DNA from: Leptolinea sp. HRD-7
GTDB taxonomy: Bacteria > Chloroflexota > Anaerolineae > Anaerolineales > Anaerolineaceae
Length of the DNA stretch: 64,000 bases
Direction: 5' to 3'
Assembly (NCBI GenBank): GCA_024363285.1
Contig: AP024710.1
Coordinates: 2,636,001-2,700,000 of the forward strand
Shown here: positions 52,099 through 61,198 of the stretch, piece by piece
How the letters are laid out: each line of letters starts with the position of its first letter
Numbering within the stretch: the stretch's first letter is position 1
Made by a program: the position numbers and the translations under genes
The notes under the pieces: model-generated
What the model saw: only the letters and a program-made list of their open reading frames with translations
Told to the model about the DNA's origin: nothing
Databases searched by the model: none

Positions 52099-53225
52099 GA
52101 GAACCAGTAAATTACATTCCATATAGGCCAAAATCTATTCTAAATACACACCGGCATCCCGATCACTGGTTTTGGAGCAAGTATACGGCGCATCCATATA
52201 CCGGCTGTCAACACGGTTGTGTTTTCTGTTATACGCGTGAGGAGAAATATTCGCCCTTTGACAGCCCGGACGAGTTTTCTCGTACGATAAAGATAAAAGA
52301 GAACGCTCCTGAATTATTAAGGAATGCTTTAAGCAGGAAACCAGTTGACATGGTTTTTACCTGTGATTATCAACCGGTAGAGGAAAAATACGGTTTGTCC
52401 CATCAAATTCTGGAAGTCTGCTGTGATCTGGGTTTTCCTGTTTTTATTTTAGAACGATCACCGCGGATTATTAAAGACCTGGAAATTTTACGGGAGATCA
52501 ATTACAAAACTCCTTCGGTCGCGGCTTTCAGTATTATCAGCGCGCCGGAATCGCCCAAACATGTTATCGCCAGGCGAATGGAAAACAATGCCCCGCCTGT
52601 GGAAGCCAGGTTCAAAGCCATGAAACAGATAGCGGAAGCCGGAATCTTGACCGGAACCTGTTTCATGCCAATACTTCCCGGAATATGTGACGAGGATGTC
52701 AATCTGGAAGCAGTAGTCCGTTGGACGGCAGAGAATGGCGGTCAATTTGTTCTGGCGGGTGGGTTGACGCTCGCAGACCAGCAGAAGGATTATTTCTTTC
52801 GTACTTTGCAGGCAGAATTTCCTGACCTGATCGAACCTTATCAAAAATGGTACCCGGCTGGCAGCTATGGGATGGTCAATTACAATTGGAACGATGTGGC
52901 ATTGAAAATACGGGAACTATGTAAAAAGTATGGAGTAAAGGACAGAGTACCCCGGCCAATAATCCCGGGCGACAAACTGGCAGCGAATAAGCGAGTGGCT
53001 GAAATATTGGCGAATATCTGTTATGACCTGGAAATCCATGGAGAATCTCAAACACAGGTTTGGGCATACCGGAAAGCTGCGTGGGCTGTGGAAGAGTTCC
53101 CTACCGATATTCGGCTTGTTTACCAAACTTTGGGATTGAAAGGTTTACAATCTATAAAGGATGTCGGTGACTCGATAGGCAAAGAAATTGCAGGACTTTT
53201 AGACAAGTTTTTCCTTGAGCGATAA
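52095..53225 (+). CDS. Radical SAM protein (SplB/Rv2578c-like) with polymerase-X-type HhH tail
   Basis: 376 residues. N-terminal radical SAM domain with cluster motif C38-QHG-C42-VF-C45 (CX3CX2C, in HPYTGCQHGCVFCYTREEKY) and the DYQPVEEKYGLS and ITGTCFMPILPG-like segments found in SplB-related proteins. The last ~80 residues (from ~295) match the helix-hairpin-helix domain at the N-terminus of family X DNA polymerases: NKRVAEILANICYDLEIHGE, AYRKAAWAVEEFPTDI and GLQSIKDVGDSIGKEIAGLL. A DNA-directed role, such as photoproduct repair, is inferred from the fusion. No ribosome site; translation may be coupled to the broken frame upstream. Confidence 0.8.
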   Translation: MREPVNYIPYRPKSILNTHRHPDHWFWSKYTAHPYTGCQHGCVFCYTREEKYSPFDSPDEFSRTIKIKENAPELLRNALSRKPVDMVFTCDYQPVEEKYGLSHQILEVCCDLGFPVFILERSPRIIKDLEILREINYKTPSVAAFSIISAPESPKHVIARRMENNAPPVEARFKAMKQIAEAGILTGTCFMPILPGICDEDVNLEAVVRWTAENGGQFVLAGGLTLADQQKDYFFRTLQAEFPDLIEPYQKWYPAGSYGMVNYNWNDVALKIRELCKKYGVKDRVPRPIIPGDKLAANKRVAEILANICYDLEIHGESQTQVWAYRKAAWAVEEFPTDIRLVYQTLGLKGLQSIKDVGDSIGKEIAGLLDKFFLER

Positions 53226-53296
53226 TGTTTCACAGTACGAGATAACTACCTGTTAAAATTTTTCCATAATCTGTTTTTATATAAGGACCAGACCAA

Positions 53297-54235
53297 ATGC
53301 AAATCCTTGCGACAATGAGCGCCACTTTTCCTGTGATCCTGTTAGTAATTCTTGGGGTAATTTTACAGAAGATCAAACTGATCCAGGATACCACCATAAC
53401 CGATATGCAGAAACTGGTTGTGAATATCACGCTCCCTTTACTTTTATTCAAAGCATTCTCAACCATGACATTCTCCCCACAATTTTTTTTGATTGTGGCC
53501 ATTATTTTTCTGACCTGTGTGATCGTCATGTTATTGACGGCGAAATTAAAAAGAATTCCCGGATTGTCACATAACTATGCTTCGTTTCTGATGGCCGGTT
53601 TTGAGGCGGGAATGCTGGGTTATGCCATGTTTACAGCCATTTATGGTGTGGAGAATGTATCCTATTTCGCGGTAATAGATCTTGGGCAGGTTTTATTCGT
53701 CTTTTTTGTGCTGATAACCCGCCTGGAGGTGTATCAAGGCCGGGAGATCGACCTGAAACATACTCTGGTTACTTTTCTAAAGACTCCTGTCATTATCGGA
53801 ATACTGGCAGGTGGATTGACCAATGTTTTCGGACTCTATACCATCATGGAGGGACAACCAATAACCAATAGTATCCTGCGAACCGCTGAAATACTGGCAG
53901 GCATGACCACCCCGCTGGTCGCTATAGTCATCGGATTTGGTCTGAGGTTCCGGAAAGGCAGCTTGATTGAACCTGCGAAGACTGTTATCCTGAGAAGCGT
54001 GTTATGGATAATTCTGGCTTTGATCTTCAATGCGCTGGTGATACGTCAACTGATGGGACTTGACCGGCTGTTTGAGGCGGCTGTGCTTATGATGGCAATT
54101 CTACCGGCTCCATTTGTGGTTCCATTTTATTTGAATGAAAAGAATGACAACGAAAAAGAATATATTTTGAATACGCTCTCGCTGGGAACGATTTTTGCCC
54201 TTTGCGCGAGTGTAGTCATACGGTTTATTTATTAA
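53297..54235 (+). CDS. AEC family (auxin efflux carrier-like) transporter
   Basis: 312 residues, about 10 helices in two halves. Family features: FPVILLVILGVILQKIKLI in helix 1, LVVNITLPLLLFKAF, FEAGMLGYAMF in the crossover of the first half, and the second-half MTTPLVAIVIGFGLRF and MMAILPAPFVVPFYL. Bacterial members export small organic acids or amino acids such as malate. Substrate unknown. Confidence 0.85.
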   Translation: MQILATMSATFPVILLVILGVILQKIKLIQDTTITDMQKLVVNITLPLLLFKAFSTMTFSPQFFLIVAIIFLTCVIVMLLTAKLKRIPGLSHNYASFLMAGFEAGMLGYAMFTAIYGVENVSYFAVIDLGQVLFVFFVLITRLEVYQGREIDLKHTLVTFLKTPVIIGILAGGLTNVFGLYTIMEGQPITNSILRTAEILAGMTTPLVAIVIGFGLRFRKGSLIEPAKTVILRSVLWIILALIFNALVIRQLMGLDRLFEAAVLMMAILPAPFVVPFYLNEKNDNEKEYILNTLSLGTIFALCASVVIRFIY

Positions 54236-54255
54236 TCCCATTGTTGAATAAAAAG

Positions 54256-54293
54256 AACAAGGGCGTCCATTTCAGGATGCCCTTGTTTTGTTT
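54256..54293. terminator. Terminator between the AEC transporter and the macroglobulin gene
   Basis: AACAAGGGCGTCC pairs with GGATGCCCTTGTT (54256-54287, one G-T pair), 6-base loop, then TTTGTTTTATTT. A-rich flank on the other side lets it work for the minus-strand gene also. Confidence 0.85.
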
Positions 54294-54309
54294 TATTTAC
54301 AACTAACAG

Positions 54310-57300
54310 TTACTTCACAATAACTATGTCACTGGCACCGCGGCCGAAAACTTCGGGAGAATACATTTCCTCCGCTTTGGTGGGGGGTACCACAAACCTG
54401 CCCGGGGTGGTCGCGCGGGCTATATAAGAGTATTCATATACGCCATCCCACAGAAGTAATGTGAAGACTTCCGCGCGTTCATCACGCAGGTTCTGGTGGT
54501 CAAACCAGTTCCAGTGCCACCACCAGCCGTAGCGGGGCGCCTGAGTGCCTGTGGTTTGACCTTCGCTGCCTGTGATAGCCAGTTCAGGGTTGATGATCTC
54601 CAGTCCTGCTGGCAGCGGATCAGATAAAGCCACATGATAACGGCGGCTGTCCGCGACCATGGTCAAATGCACTTTGACTTTCGAGCCGGCCTTGATCTGC
54701 CAAACACCGTTTGAATCCCGGCTGACATCTGCGGGATCATCAACGGCTTCGTAGCGGCGTTCGACAACAAATCCCATATCCATCGGTTTGAGGGTCAAAT
54801 CGGTTGGTGCGTAATCCAGGCCAAGCCGGTAATACAGGCGGCCTGTTCCCTGTTTGCTGATCACCAGATCGCGGGTTTCCCCGGAAGGAACTGCATCTAC
54901 CAGATAGCTCATTGGAATGGAGGATTTTTGATATTCGGTGGAATAACCACTATAGGCGTGACTGCCGGCATACTGGTCTCCCAGCCAGATATTGGCTACA
55001 AATTCAGGCGTCTGAGATTCGTATGTGTTGAAATATTTGTCAAGGGACAAAAGCACAAAAACATTCTCCTGAGTGCTTCCCCAGCGGCCTTTTTCACGAT
55101 GCGCCAGCAAGCCGTTGACAATCTTCGGGATCAGGTCGGATTGGGGATTGTCAGTCATCAGGGCTTCGAGAAGGATGGCATCCGTCCGGCGATTTGAACC
55201 GAGAAGCAGGTAGTTCTGGTCATCGAATTCTGTAACAAAGTTAGCGGCTCCCGCGGTTTCAACTACCCGATTACTGACCAGTTTGCGGATGTCTGCCAGT
55301 GTGTTTGTATCAGCCCGAGAATCGATCAGCACATTCCAGAGCCAACCAATGGCATCCAGATCAAGGTTTTCCAGCCCTGCCTGGTTTATGAGGGCTGTCG
55401 CTTTATTCACGTCCCGGTCACCCATTAGATTGCGGACGTACAACGCGTAAGCTGAAAGGTTCCAACGGGTGCGTTGACTGTAATACGCGGGGTAGTGGTT
55501 TTCGATCTGCTGCATATACACCAGCAGTTTTTGCTGCATTGCCGAAGGAACATCAAAATTTTTAAGATTTGCCCGTTGCAACGCGTGGGCAACATGAATG
55601 GTATTGAACGGAATGGATTCCTGCCCTCTACGCCAGTACGGGAATCCGCCGTCACTATTTTGCATACCCTGCAGGCGATTGATATCCCTTTGAACGGCGG
55701 CTTCCATCTCTTCTGGAGATGGTAGTTCATTGGCTTTGAAGGCACTCAAGACGTCCCGTAATGCCGCTACACCCAGTATCCGGGATGAGAGCTGTTCACT
55801 GCATTCAAACGGGTACGAAACCAGGTAAAGAACCGCGTCTGTAAGTGACTGAAGAGCGGTGGAAGAAGTGGTAATGTCCATTCCACCGAATTGCGGGAAT
55901 ACACCTGATGGTGAAGCGATCGGTTGAACAGTCGTGCCCTCATCAATAACTCCATATGTGGCAAACCCTTCCGTGGTGGCCGGCGTGTAAACCGGAAGGC
56001 TGATGGTGGCCGCATCCGCAAAGTCGCCGGATACGGCGGCTGCCTGGAATTGAACATCTCCGACAGAATCGGTTTTAGCCGGAAAGCGTACCTCTAGCCT
56101 GTCTTTCGCGGGCACATTGATACGGACGCCACGGGGTCCGGTGAAATCAAGATTGGTTGCCCGAACAGCCACATCAACGGTCAGGTCAGCGTCAGTCTGA
56201 TTTTGGATGACAACAGGCAATTCAAACTCGTCACCAAAATTGAGGAAGCGCGGCGCCGAAGGACGAACCATCAGGGGCAGGCGGGTAATAAGGTTTGATT
56301 CGGATGAACCAAACTGTTTACCATCATCGGATACCGCAACCGCCATTATTCGGTAACGGGTCAGATTGTCGGGCAATTTGACAGGAACACTGGCTCTTCC
56401 GGAGGCATCGGTGGTTATTGAGGGCGAAAATGCCGCCAAAGGATTAAAATCCGACCGGATGCGTATAGCCGGCGCCTGGGGTGACTCTGCCGCGGACCTC
56501 TCCATCATTGGAGCAGCCGCCGGCATGGGCATCATGGTGCCAGCTGGCATGCCGGCAGAGAAAGCCATATCTTCGGACACGCCTTTTGCCTGTAATTCCT
56601 GACTGGCTGATTGCGCCAGGGCAAGGGGATCGTCCAGAATGATACTGGCCCTGCTATATAGATTAGAGTAACCGGATGGTCGGTCGGAATAGAAGAGTGA
56701 GACCGGATCAGCAAGATTGTAGTTGGTAAGTGAAAGAATGGCTTCATCTACAACGATTACAGCAACTTCGGCGTTGGGAACCGGATTGCCCTTATTATCT
56801 TTAAGTTCCACATTGACGATCGTTTCTTTGCCCGGTTCCATTTCTTTTTCAGAAGGATTAGCTGCCAGTTCCAATGTGCGGGTGAGGGGAGGAATTTTTA
56901 AATTCAAATTGCCTGAAGCGTATGCCGGTCGGTTGGGGATGTCAGGTATGGCTTCACCTTTATCATCCACTCTGGGCGTTGAACCGGTCAGGTCAACCTG
57001 AACATTCAGATTGGGAATGTATCCCTCTGTGATCGGAATTTCCAGTGTTGCGGTGTCATTTTTAATGCGGAAGTATTCGGTGGAAATTATGCCGCTGCGG
57101 CTGAGCGTCAGAACACCTTCTGCCGGTGTAAAGGGCGGTTGCACCAGGATGCGAGCAGTATCACCGGGTTGATAGATTTCTTTGTCCGGAATCAGGGTCA
57201 CCGTTTCCTGTTCAATTTTTCGGGCTGAGGGACGTTTGCCGCCGCTGACCCACCGTGTAATAACTGTGCGGTTCTTACGGCCCTTCTCATCTGTCACTTC

Positions 57301-60300
57301 GGCGGAAATCCGATATGACCCGCCAACAGGAGTCTCAAATTGACAGGCGACAGGTTCATTCTGAGAGGCAATATCGCAGTTTTGTACATCCGCTTCTTCT
57401 TCAGACCAGCGACCGTCGCGGAATTTCCATTCGAGTCGGGCTGCCCGGACGTTAATCATTCTGTCTTCTATAGGGTTGCCATCAAGATCGGTGACGATGA
57501 CGTCAACTCTGATGGGTGTGCCTTTTTCGACGAAATACCGTTCAGTTTTCAACCCGGCATACAGGCTGGCCGGATGTACCAGCATGTTGGTTGAACTTGT
57601 CCATGCCTGCCGGTTGACATCCATGACGGTAGCTTCAGCGGACACGGTTGCGGGGCGGGCAGATGTATCTTTCTGAAAATTGATTTTGAGGTAATGTGTA
57701 CCAGAGGCATCTGTCTTGCCGGTGTAAGTCTGCACATTTGATCTTTCATTACCTGGCTCGAAATCATTTATCCACCATGGCGTCCACGATCCAAAAGTGA
57801 ATTCAGGCCAGTTCGGAGGAGAATAGTGCGACGGGGTTGTGGTTACCTGCCAGGTAACGTCTGCATTAGGAAGCGCGCCGCCAGCATAGTATTTGGCCTC
57901 TACAGCTGCCATGCCGGATTCTCCGGCAAAGAATGGGCCGGGTGTATCATTTCGCGCGGATACTTCAAATTCAGGGCGGCGGAATTCCTGGATCTGGAAA
58001 TTGTGGTTGAAGGAAGTACCGGATAGATTGGTTAAACTGCCGGATGCCTGGAAGTAGATTTGCGCCGATCCAAGATTTGTTTTTTGAGGTATGGTGAACG
58101 CCAGATCAAACCCACCCAGCGTGTTGACCTTCACCTCTCCATTGCCGATATCATTCCCCTGCGGCTCAGTGATTTTGTAAGTCAGCGAGGTAACATCATT
58201 ACCCACCAGACCCACATCACCAGTTTGCGTGCCGCCAATCCGGCGCAACCAGCCTTTGATGTGCACTTCCTCGCCGGATTTATACATCTGGCGATCATCA
58301 ATAACATACCAGCGTAATTCATCTGTAACCGGTGAGCTGTACCAGCTTTCATCGCCCCAATAATTGGTTGAACGTGGAAGCAGAGCCGTATCATTGTCCT
58401 TTGACGCTGTAAGGTACGTGGCGCCATCGGGGATGTCAAAAGTTACCAGCCCCGTTTCTCCGGTCATTTTGGCTGGCATCGGTGATTCGGCGGATATGGT
58501 AGCGTTCTGAATGGGCATTCCTGTCCGCAGATCGGTGGTCCAGGCTGTCATGGTTGAGCTGTCAACCATCGCGTCAAGACCAATGCGCGTTACCTGCAAC
58601 CAGACCTGAACCCGCTGCCAGTATTGGTCTTTTTCAAACAATCCCAGATGCGGTTTGACTATTAATATCAAGTGTCCAAGATTATTCTTTAAATATGACT
58701 TCAGTTTGACTGGTGTCTCAGTAAGCGCGTCATCTACTGATTTGATGTTTACTGAACCATCAAACACTTTCTTACCCGGCAATGGCGCCGGATTATCGGT
58801 CTGACGGTATTCGCGCAGATATTTCCGGAACGCCGGCCAGTCTGATGGTTTAACGGAATAAATCTGCACATCAACCTTATCGTAGTTGACGGTGTAAATA
58901 GAATAAGAAGGATCGCCAGTTGCCGGGTCGATGGTAATGAAATTCTGGTTAGGGTTGACCAGCATCTTCTCGGCAGAACCTACTTTAAAAGTCAGGTTCT
59001 GGCTACTGCCCAGCTTCTGGCCGAACACATCCTGAATTCTGGTATCAAGAGTCACTGTATAGGTTGTGCGGCCTTTCGTTTCACCTTGAACGGAAATGGA
59101 GTTGCCTGTAACATTCACTGTGACGCCGGGTATATCCGGTTTGATCTTGATCAAGTCTTGAGAGAATGATTTCGCGTCCAGGGAGTTGTTAAAGCGGATA
59201 TAAAACGGCGTAAATGGACGGCATTCGTTGTCACCCCATGAGCAACCATGATCTTCCACTTTAAGAGGCGCGTATGTTCGAAATGAGAAAGAGAGCACAT
59301 CATTGGAGGTTAACGGTCCTTCTGCCGATGGCGTATTTGGGCCGATGGAAACTGTGATAGATGTATCCAACGGGAGAATTTCTAACGGTTGGAACACTAT
59401 CCATCTGCCCTCAATAGAATTCTTGACTCTGGCTGAAATAACTGAGTTATTCTTCCATTCTGATTCGGTAGATAATCGTATTGCAACTGGTTTTCCGCCG
59501 GCTGTAAGGGACGTCACCTTGAGAATAGCGGCCGGATCGACACGCTGATCAAAGGATACGTAGATCAACGGATTTTGGGGCTGGCTGATACCTTCAGGGT
59601 ATTTGGACGTAATCTTCACCGCGGGAGTCGTGAATGTCCATTCGACGGCTGAATCAAGGGTTCCGCCGGTCTGCGATTTTGTTCCGGCAGGGACTGTGAC
59701 CGTGTATTTTGTCGATTTTGGTAACCGGTCAATTAGAGCAGAGTCATAGTTGAACGTCAGGGTTTTCGTACCAAGCCATCGCCAGGTGCCATTCAGTTCC
59801 GGGACGACCTTTACTGGTACTTCATTTACGCTCAAATCTTTTAGAGTTGTTACAGGAACCATTGGCTGGTTGAAGGTGATGCTGATGAATGGAGCTACAG
59901 GAATTTCACCTTCAGGAGAAAAACGCAAGACTTCGAGAGGGCCAGTGGCCGATTGCTCCGGCGGTAGAGCATTAGCCGTAGGTGGAAACGGCTGCTGAAC
60001 CGTTTCTCCAGTACGGGGAGGTGGGAGGATATCCTGTGCCAGTTTGAAATCTGATTGTATTTCTTCTTTCGGGGGTAGTGCTGGAAGTCTGGAAAGGATA
60101 TTCGCCAGTTCAGATTCTGGCATTGGCTCTCCGGTAGAAGCGGCAACCGGAATCACTTTGGCTGATTGTTGTTGACCTTCTTCCAATGACATGGGCCGTT
60201 CGTCACTAACTTCGGGCATGGCAGTTTTCTCTCCGGTAGGCACAGGGGTAGGGGTATTTGGATCATTTAATGTCATTTGGATGACGGTTGTAGGTTGAGG

Positions 60301-60405
60301 GGAGTTACCAGGCAGATTACAACCGGAACATAAAATTGTTGCGAGAATTAAGATTGATAGAAGCAATAATATGCGATCAAGCAGATTAATATTTCTTCCC
60401 GTCAT
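54310..60405 (-). CDS. Alpha-2-macroglobulin family lipoprotein
   Basis: 2031 residues. The signal peptide ends ILATILCSGC, lipidated at Cys29 or so. A Pro/Thr-rich stretch leads to Ig-like and MG domains (from about residue 160), MG1-MG2-type domains with VSFDQRVDPAAI and ITFNQPM, then the bait-region/A2M core (DDRQMYKSGEEVHIKGWLRR near residue 700). The thioester motif is CSEQ (Cys1535-Gln1538, in YPFECSEQLSSRIL) inside a helical TED domain. The C-terminal receptor-like domain ends in SDIVIVK. Bacterial homologues trap proteases at the cell surface by covalent attachment. The usual partner pbpC is not adjacent. Confidence 0.92.
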   Translation of the reverse strand: MTGRNINLLDRILLLLSILILATILCSGCNLPGNSPQPTTVIQMTLNDPNTPTPVPTGEKTAMPEVSDERPMSLEEGQQQSAKVIPVAASTGEPMPESELANILSRLPALPPKEEIQSDFKLAQDILPPPRTGETVQQPFPPTANALPPEQSATGPLEVLRFSPEGEIPVAPFISITFNQPMVPVTTLKDLSVNEVPVKVVPELNGTWRWLGTKTLTFNYDSALIDRLPKSTKYTVTVPAGTKSQTGGTLDSAVEWTFTTPAVKITSKYPEGISQPQNPLIYVSFDQRVDPAAILKVTSLTAGGKPVAIRLSTESEWKNNSVISARVKNSIEGRWIVFQPLEILPLDTSITVSIGPNTPSAEGPLTSNDVLSFSFRTYAPLKVEDHGCSWGDNECRPFTPFYIRFNNSLDAKSFSQDLIKIKPDIPGVTVNVTGNSISVQGETKGRTTYTVTLDTRIQDVFGQKLGSSQNLTFKVGSAEKMLVNPNQNFITIDPATGDPSYSIYTVNYDKVDVQIYSVKPSDWPAFRKYLREYRQTDNPAPLPGKKVFDGSVNIKSVDDALTETPVKLKSYLKNNLGHLILIVKPHLGLFEKDQYWQRVQVWLQVTRIGLDAMVDSSTMTAWTTDLRTGMPIQNATISAESPMPAKMTGETGLVTFDIPDGATYLTASKDNDTALLPRSTNYWGDESWYSSPVTDELRWYVIDDRQMYKSGEEVHIKGWLRRIGGTQTGDVGLVGNDVTSLTYKITEPQGNDIGNGEVKVNTLGGFDLAFTIPQKTNLGSAQIYFQASGSLTNLSGTSFNHNFQIQEFRRPEFEVSARNDTPGPFFAGESGMAAVEAKYYAGGALPNADVTWQVTTTPSHYSPPNWPEFTFGSWTPWWINDFEPGNERSNVQTYTGKTDASGTHYLKINFQKDTSARPATVSAEATVMDVNRQAWTSSTNMLVHPASLYAGLKTERYFVEKGTPIRVDVIVTDLDGNPIEDRMINVRAARLEWKFRDGRWSEEEADVQNCDIASQNEPVACQFETPVGGSYRISAEVTDEKGRKNRTVITRWVSGGKRPSARKIEQETVTLIPDKEIYQPGDTARILVQPPFTPAEGVLTLSRSGIISTEYFRIKNDTATLEIPITEGYIPNLNVQVDLTGSTPRVDDKGEAIPDIPNRPAYASGNLNLKIPPLTRTLELAANPSEKEMEPGKETIVNVELKDNKGNPVPNAEVAVIVVDEAILSLTNYNLADPVSLFYSDRPSGYSNLYSRASIILDDPLALAQSASQELQAKGVSEDMAFSAGMPAGTMMPMPAAAPMMERSAAESPQAPAIRIRSDFNPLAAFSPSITTDASGRASVPVKLPDNLTRYRIMAVAVSDDGKQFGSSESNLITRLPLMVRPSAPRFLNFGDEFELPVVIQNQTDADLTVDVAVRATNLDFTGPRGVRINVPAKDRLEVRFPAKTDSVGDVQFQAAAVSGDFADAATISLPVYTPATTEGFATYGVIDEGTTVQPIASPSGVFPQFGGMDITTSSTALQSLTDAVLYLVSYPFECSEQLSSRILGVAALRDVLSAFKANELPSPEEMEAAVQRDINRLQGMQNSDGGFPYWRRGQESIPFNTIHVAHALQRANLKNFDVPSAMQQKLLVYMQQIENHYPAYYSQRTRWNLSAYALYVRNLMGDRDVNKATALINQAGLENLDLDAIGWLWNVLIDSRADTNTLADIRKLVSNRVVETAGAANFVTEFDDQNYLLLGSNRRTDAILLEALMTDNPQSDLIPKIVNGLLAHREKGRWGSTQENVFVLLSLDKYFNTYESQTPEFVANIWLGDQYAGSHAYSGYSTEYQKSSIPMSYLVDAVPSGETRDLVISKQGTGRLYYRLGLDYAPTDLTLKPMDMGFVVERRYEAVDDPADVSRDSNGVWQIKAGSKVKVHLTMVADSRRYHVALSDPLPAGLEIINPELAITGSEGQTTGTQAPRYGWWWHWNWFDHQNLRDERAEVFTLLLWDGVYEYSYIARATTPGRFVVPPTKAEEMYSPEVFGRGASDIVIVK

Positions 60406-60505
60406 GGTACACCCTCTTTTCTAGTACCTGCGTTTCACAGGTTAATTGTATAACGCAATTAAAGGACGGAAAAACGCCTGATTTTGTTCCAGATCAGGAA
60501 AACAA
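60406..60505 (-). other. Upstream region of the macroglobulin gene
   Basis: Contains GAGGG 8 bases before the start and, about 35-45 bases further, a TTATACAAT stretch that could hold a -10 box for the minus-strand gene. No reading frame. Confidence 0.4.
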
Positions 60506-60527
60506 AAAATCACCCGAAGGTGATTTT
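60506..60527 (-). terminator. UUCG-tetraloop terminator behind the tRNA-like sequence
   Basis: On the minus strand AAAATCACC-TTCG-GGTGATTTT (9-bp stem, UUCG loop closed by C-G) is followed by TTGTTTT. It lies just past the 3' end of the tRNA-Val-like sequence. The flanks also allow use from the other strand. Confidence 0.85.
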
Positions 60528-60540
60528 GTTTTAGTATCTT

Positions 60541-60588
60541 GTGGGCGGAATAGGGCTCGAACCTACGACCTCACGGATGTCAACCGTG
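60541..60588 (-). pseudogene. 3' half of a tRNA-Val(GAC)-like gene; probable attachment site remnant
   Basis: The minus strand has a perfect anticodon arm CACGG-TTGACAT-CCGTG (anticodon GAC), a 5-base variable loop, a T arm GTAGG-TTCGAGC-CCTAT and the 3' acceptor strand TCCGCCC with discriminator A. The matching 5' acceptor GGGCGGA and a normal D arm are absent from the sequence to the right. This is what an integrase leaves at the far side of an element inserted at the 3' end of a tRNA gene. A 9-bp inverted repeat (TTAGTATCT 60531-60539, AGATACTAA 60620-60628) brackets it. Confidence 0.6.
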
Positions 60589-60722
60589 TGGGGGTGAAAC
60601 CGACTTGACCATGACACGGAGATACTAATTGTGAAGCCGTGAGAGGGGCAAGGGTGGAAACCCGTCAGGGTAACGTCATGCCTAACCTTAAAAATTATCT
60701 AGAACAATTGTTAAAGTTCTGG

Positions 60723-60950
60723 CTAGTGAATTGATACAAGGATGGCAAGAATGGACAGGGAAGTGATCAGTAATGTGCTGAAGCAACTCCGGGACGTACG
60801 GCTATACAACCGGTTATAGGCAGCCCGCTTCGGGTTGGTTACCCACCCCCAGCCACGGGGAGCGCGCATCTTGGAACGCACTGCTCGTTTGATTGAAGTA
60901 CGGGCGGATAATGATTTCTTAAGTGATGGCTTCCGGAAAATCGATCTCAT
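60723..60950 (-). CDS. Small phage-type protein of unknown function
   Basis: 75 residues, very basic (KPSLKKSLSARTSIKRAVRS, then MRAPRGWGWVTNPKRAAYNR) with a hydrophobic C-terminal segment (LLITSLSILAILVSI). The NPKRAAYNRLYSRTS stretch resembles short conserved proteins carried by prophages and integrative elements, which have no known function. AGGTGA precedes the ATG, and the palindrome repeat lies 10 bases upstream of the start. Confidence 0.5.
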   Translation of the reverse strand: MRSIFRKPSLKKSLSARTSIKRAVRSKMRAPRGWGWVTNPKRAAYNRLYSRTSRSCFSTLLITSLSILAILVSIH

Positions 60951-60960
60951 GGTTCACCTG

Positions 60961-60980
60961 AATGTTTGCGCGCAAACATT
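60961..60980. repeat. Palindrome copy 1 (core TGTTTGCGCGCAAACA)
   Basis: Perfect 20-base palindrome with AAT/ATT flanks around the 16-base core. It lies between the 61033 gene and the start of the 60723 gene (minus strand order). In RNA it could form a 7-bp stem with a GCGC loop. Confidence 0.9.
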
Positions 60981-61032
60981 TTCTATTGTTCTCTTAAAAT
61001 TAATAATTCAAGAAATTATGTGCTAATATGAA

Positions 61033-61176
61033 TTATCGATTTTTTTTCAATGGGCCACTTGGATTATTTTTTGTAGCAGTATTTGTCTCATGTGTTCCTG
61101 GAGATTTTGGAGCTGGCAGAGGTTTTGATGTCGTACTAGGTTGAGACTTAGTTACTGTGGAATTATTATTTGACAT
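61033..61176 (-). CDS. Small Ser/Thr/Pro-rich protein
   Basis: 47 residues beginning MSNNNSTVTKSQPSTTSKPL and ending GPLKKNR. A good ribosome site (AGGAG, 8 bases before the ATG) supports it even though it is short. It is low-complexity and hydrophilic with no recognised domain. Its start codon lies 22 bases from the start of the divergent gene at 61199, and the two ribosome sites sit side by side in CTCCTGGAG. Confidence 0.5.
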   Translation of the reverse strand: MSNNNSTVTKSQPSTTSKPLPAPKSPGTHETNTATKNNPSGPLKKNR

Positions 61177-61198
61177 GTTTTTTTCTCCTGGAGTGAAA

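Noticed and set aside
60541..60620. Intact functional tRNA-Val gene
   Set aside because: The 5' acceptor strand GGGCGGA and a pairing D stem cannot be found to the right of the anticodon arm.
61028..61144. Plus-strand 38-codon frame MNYRFFFNGPLGLFFVAVFV...
   Set aside because: No ribosome site, and the opposite strand holds a 47-codon gene with a good AGGAG site in the same place.
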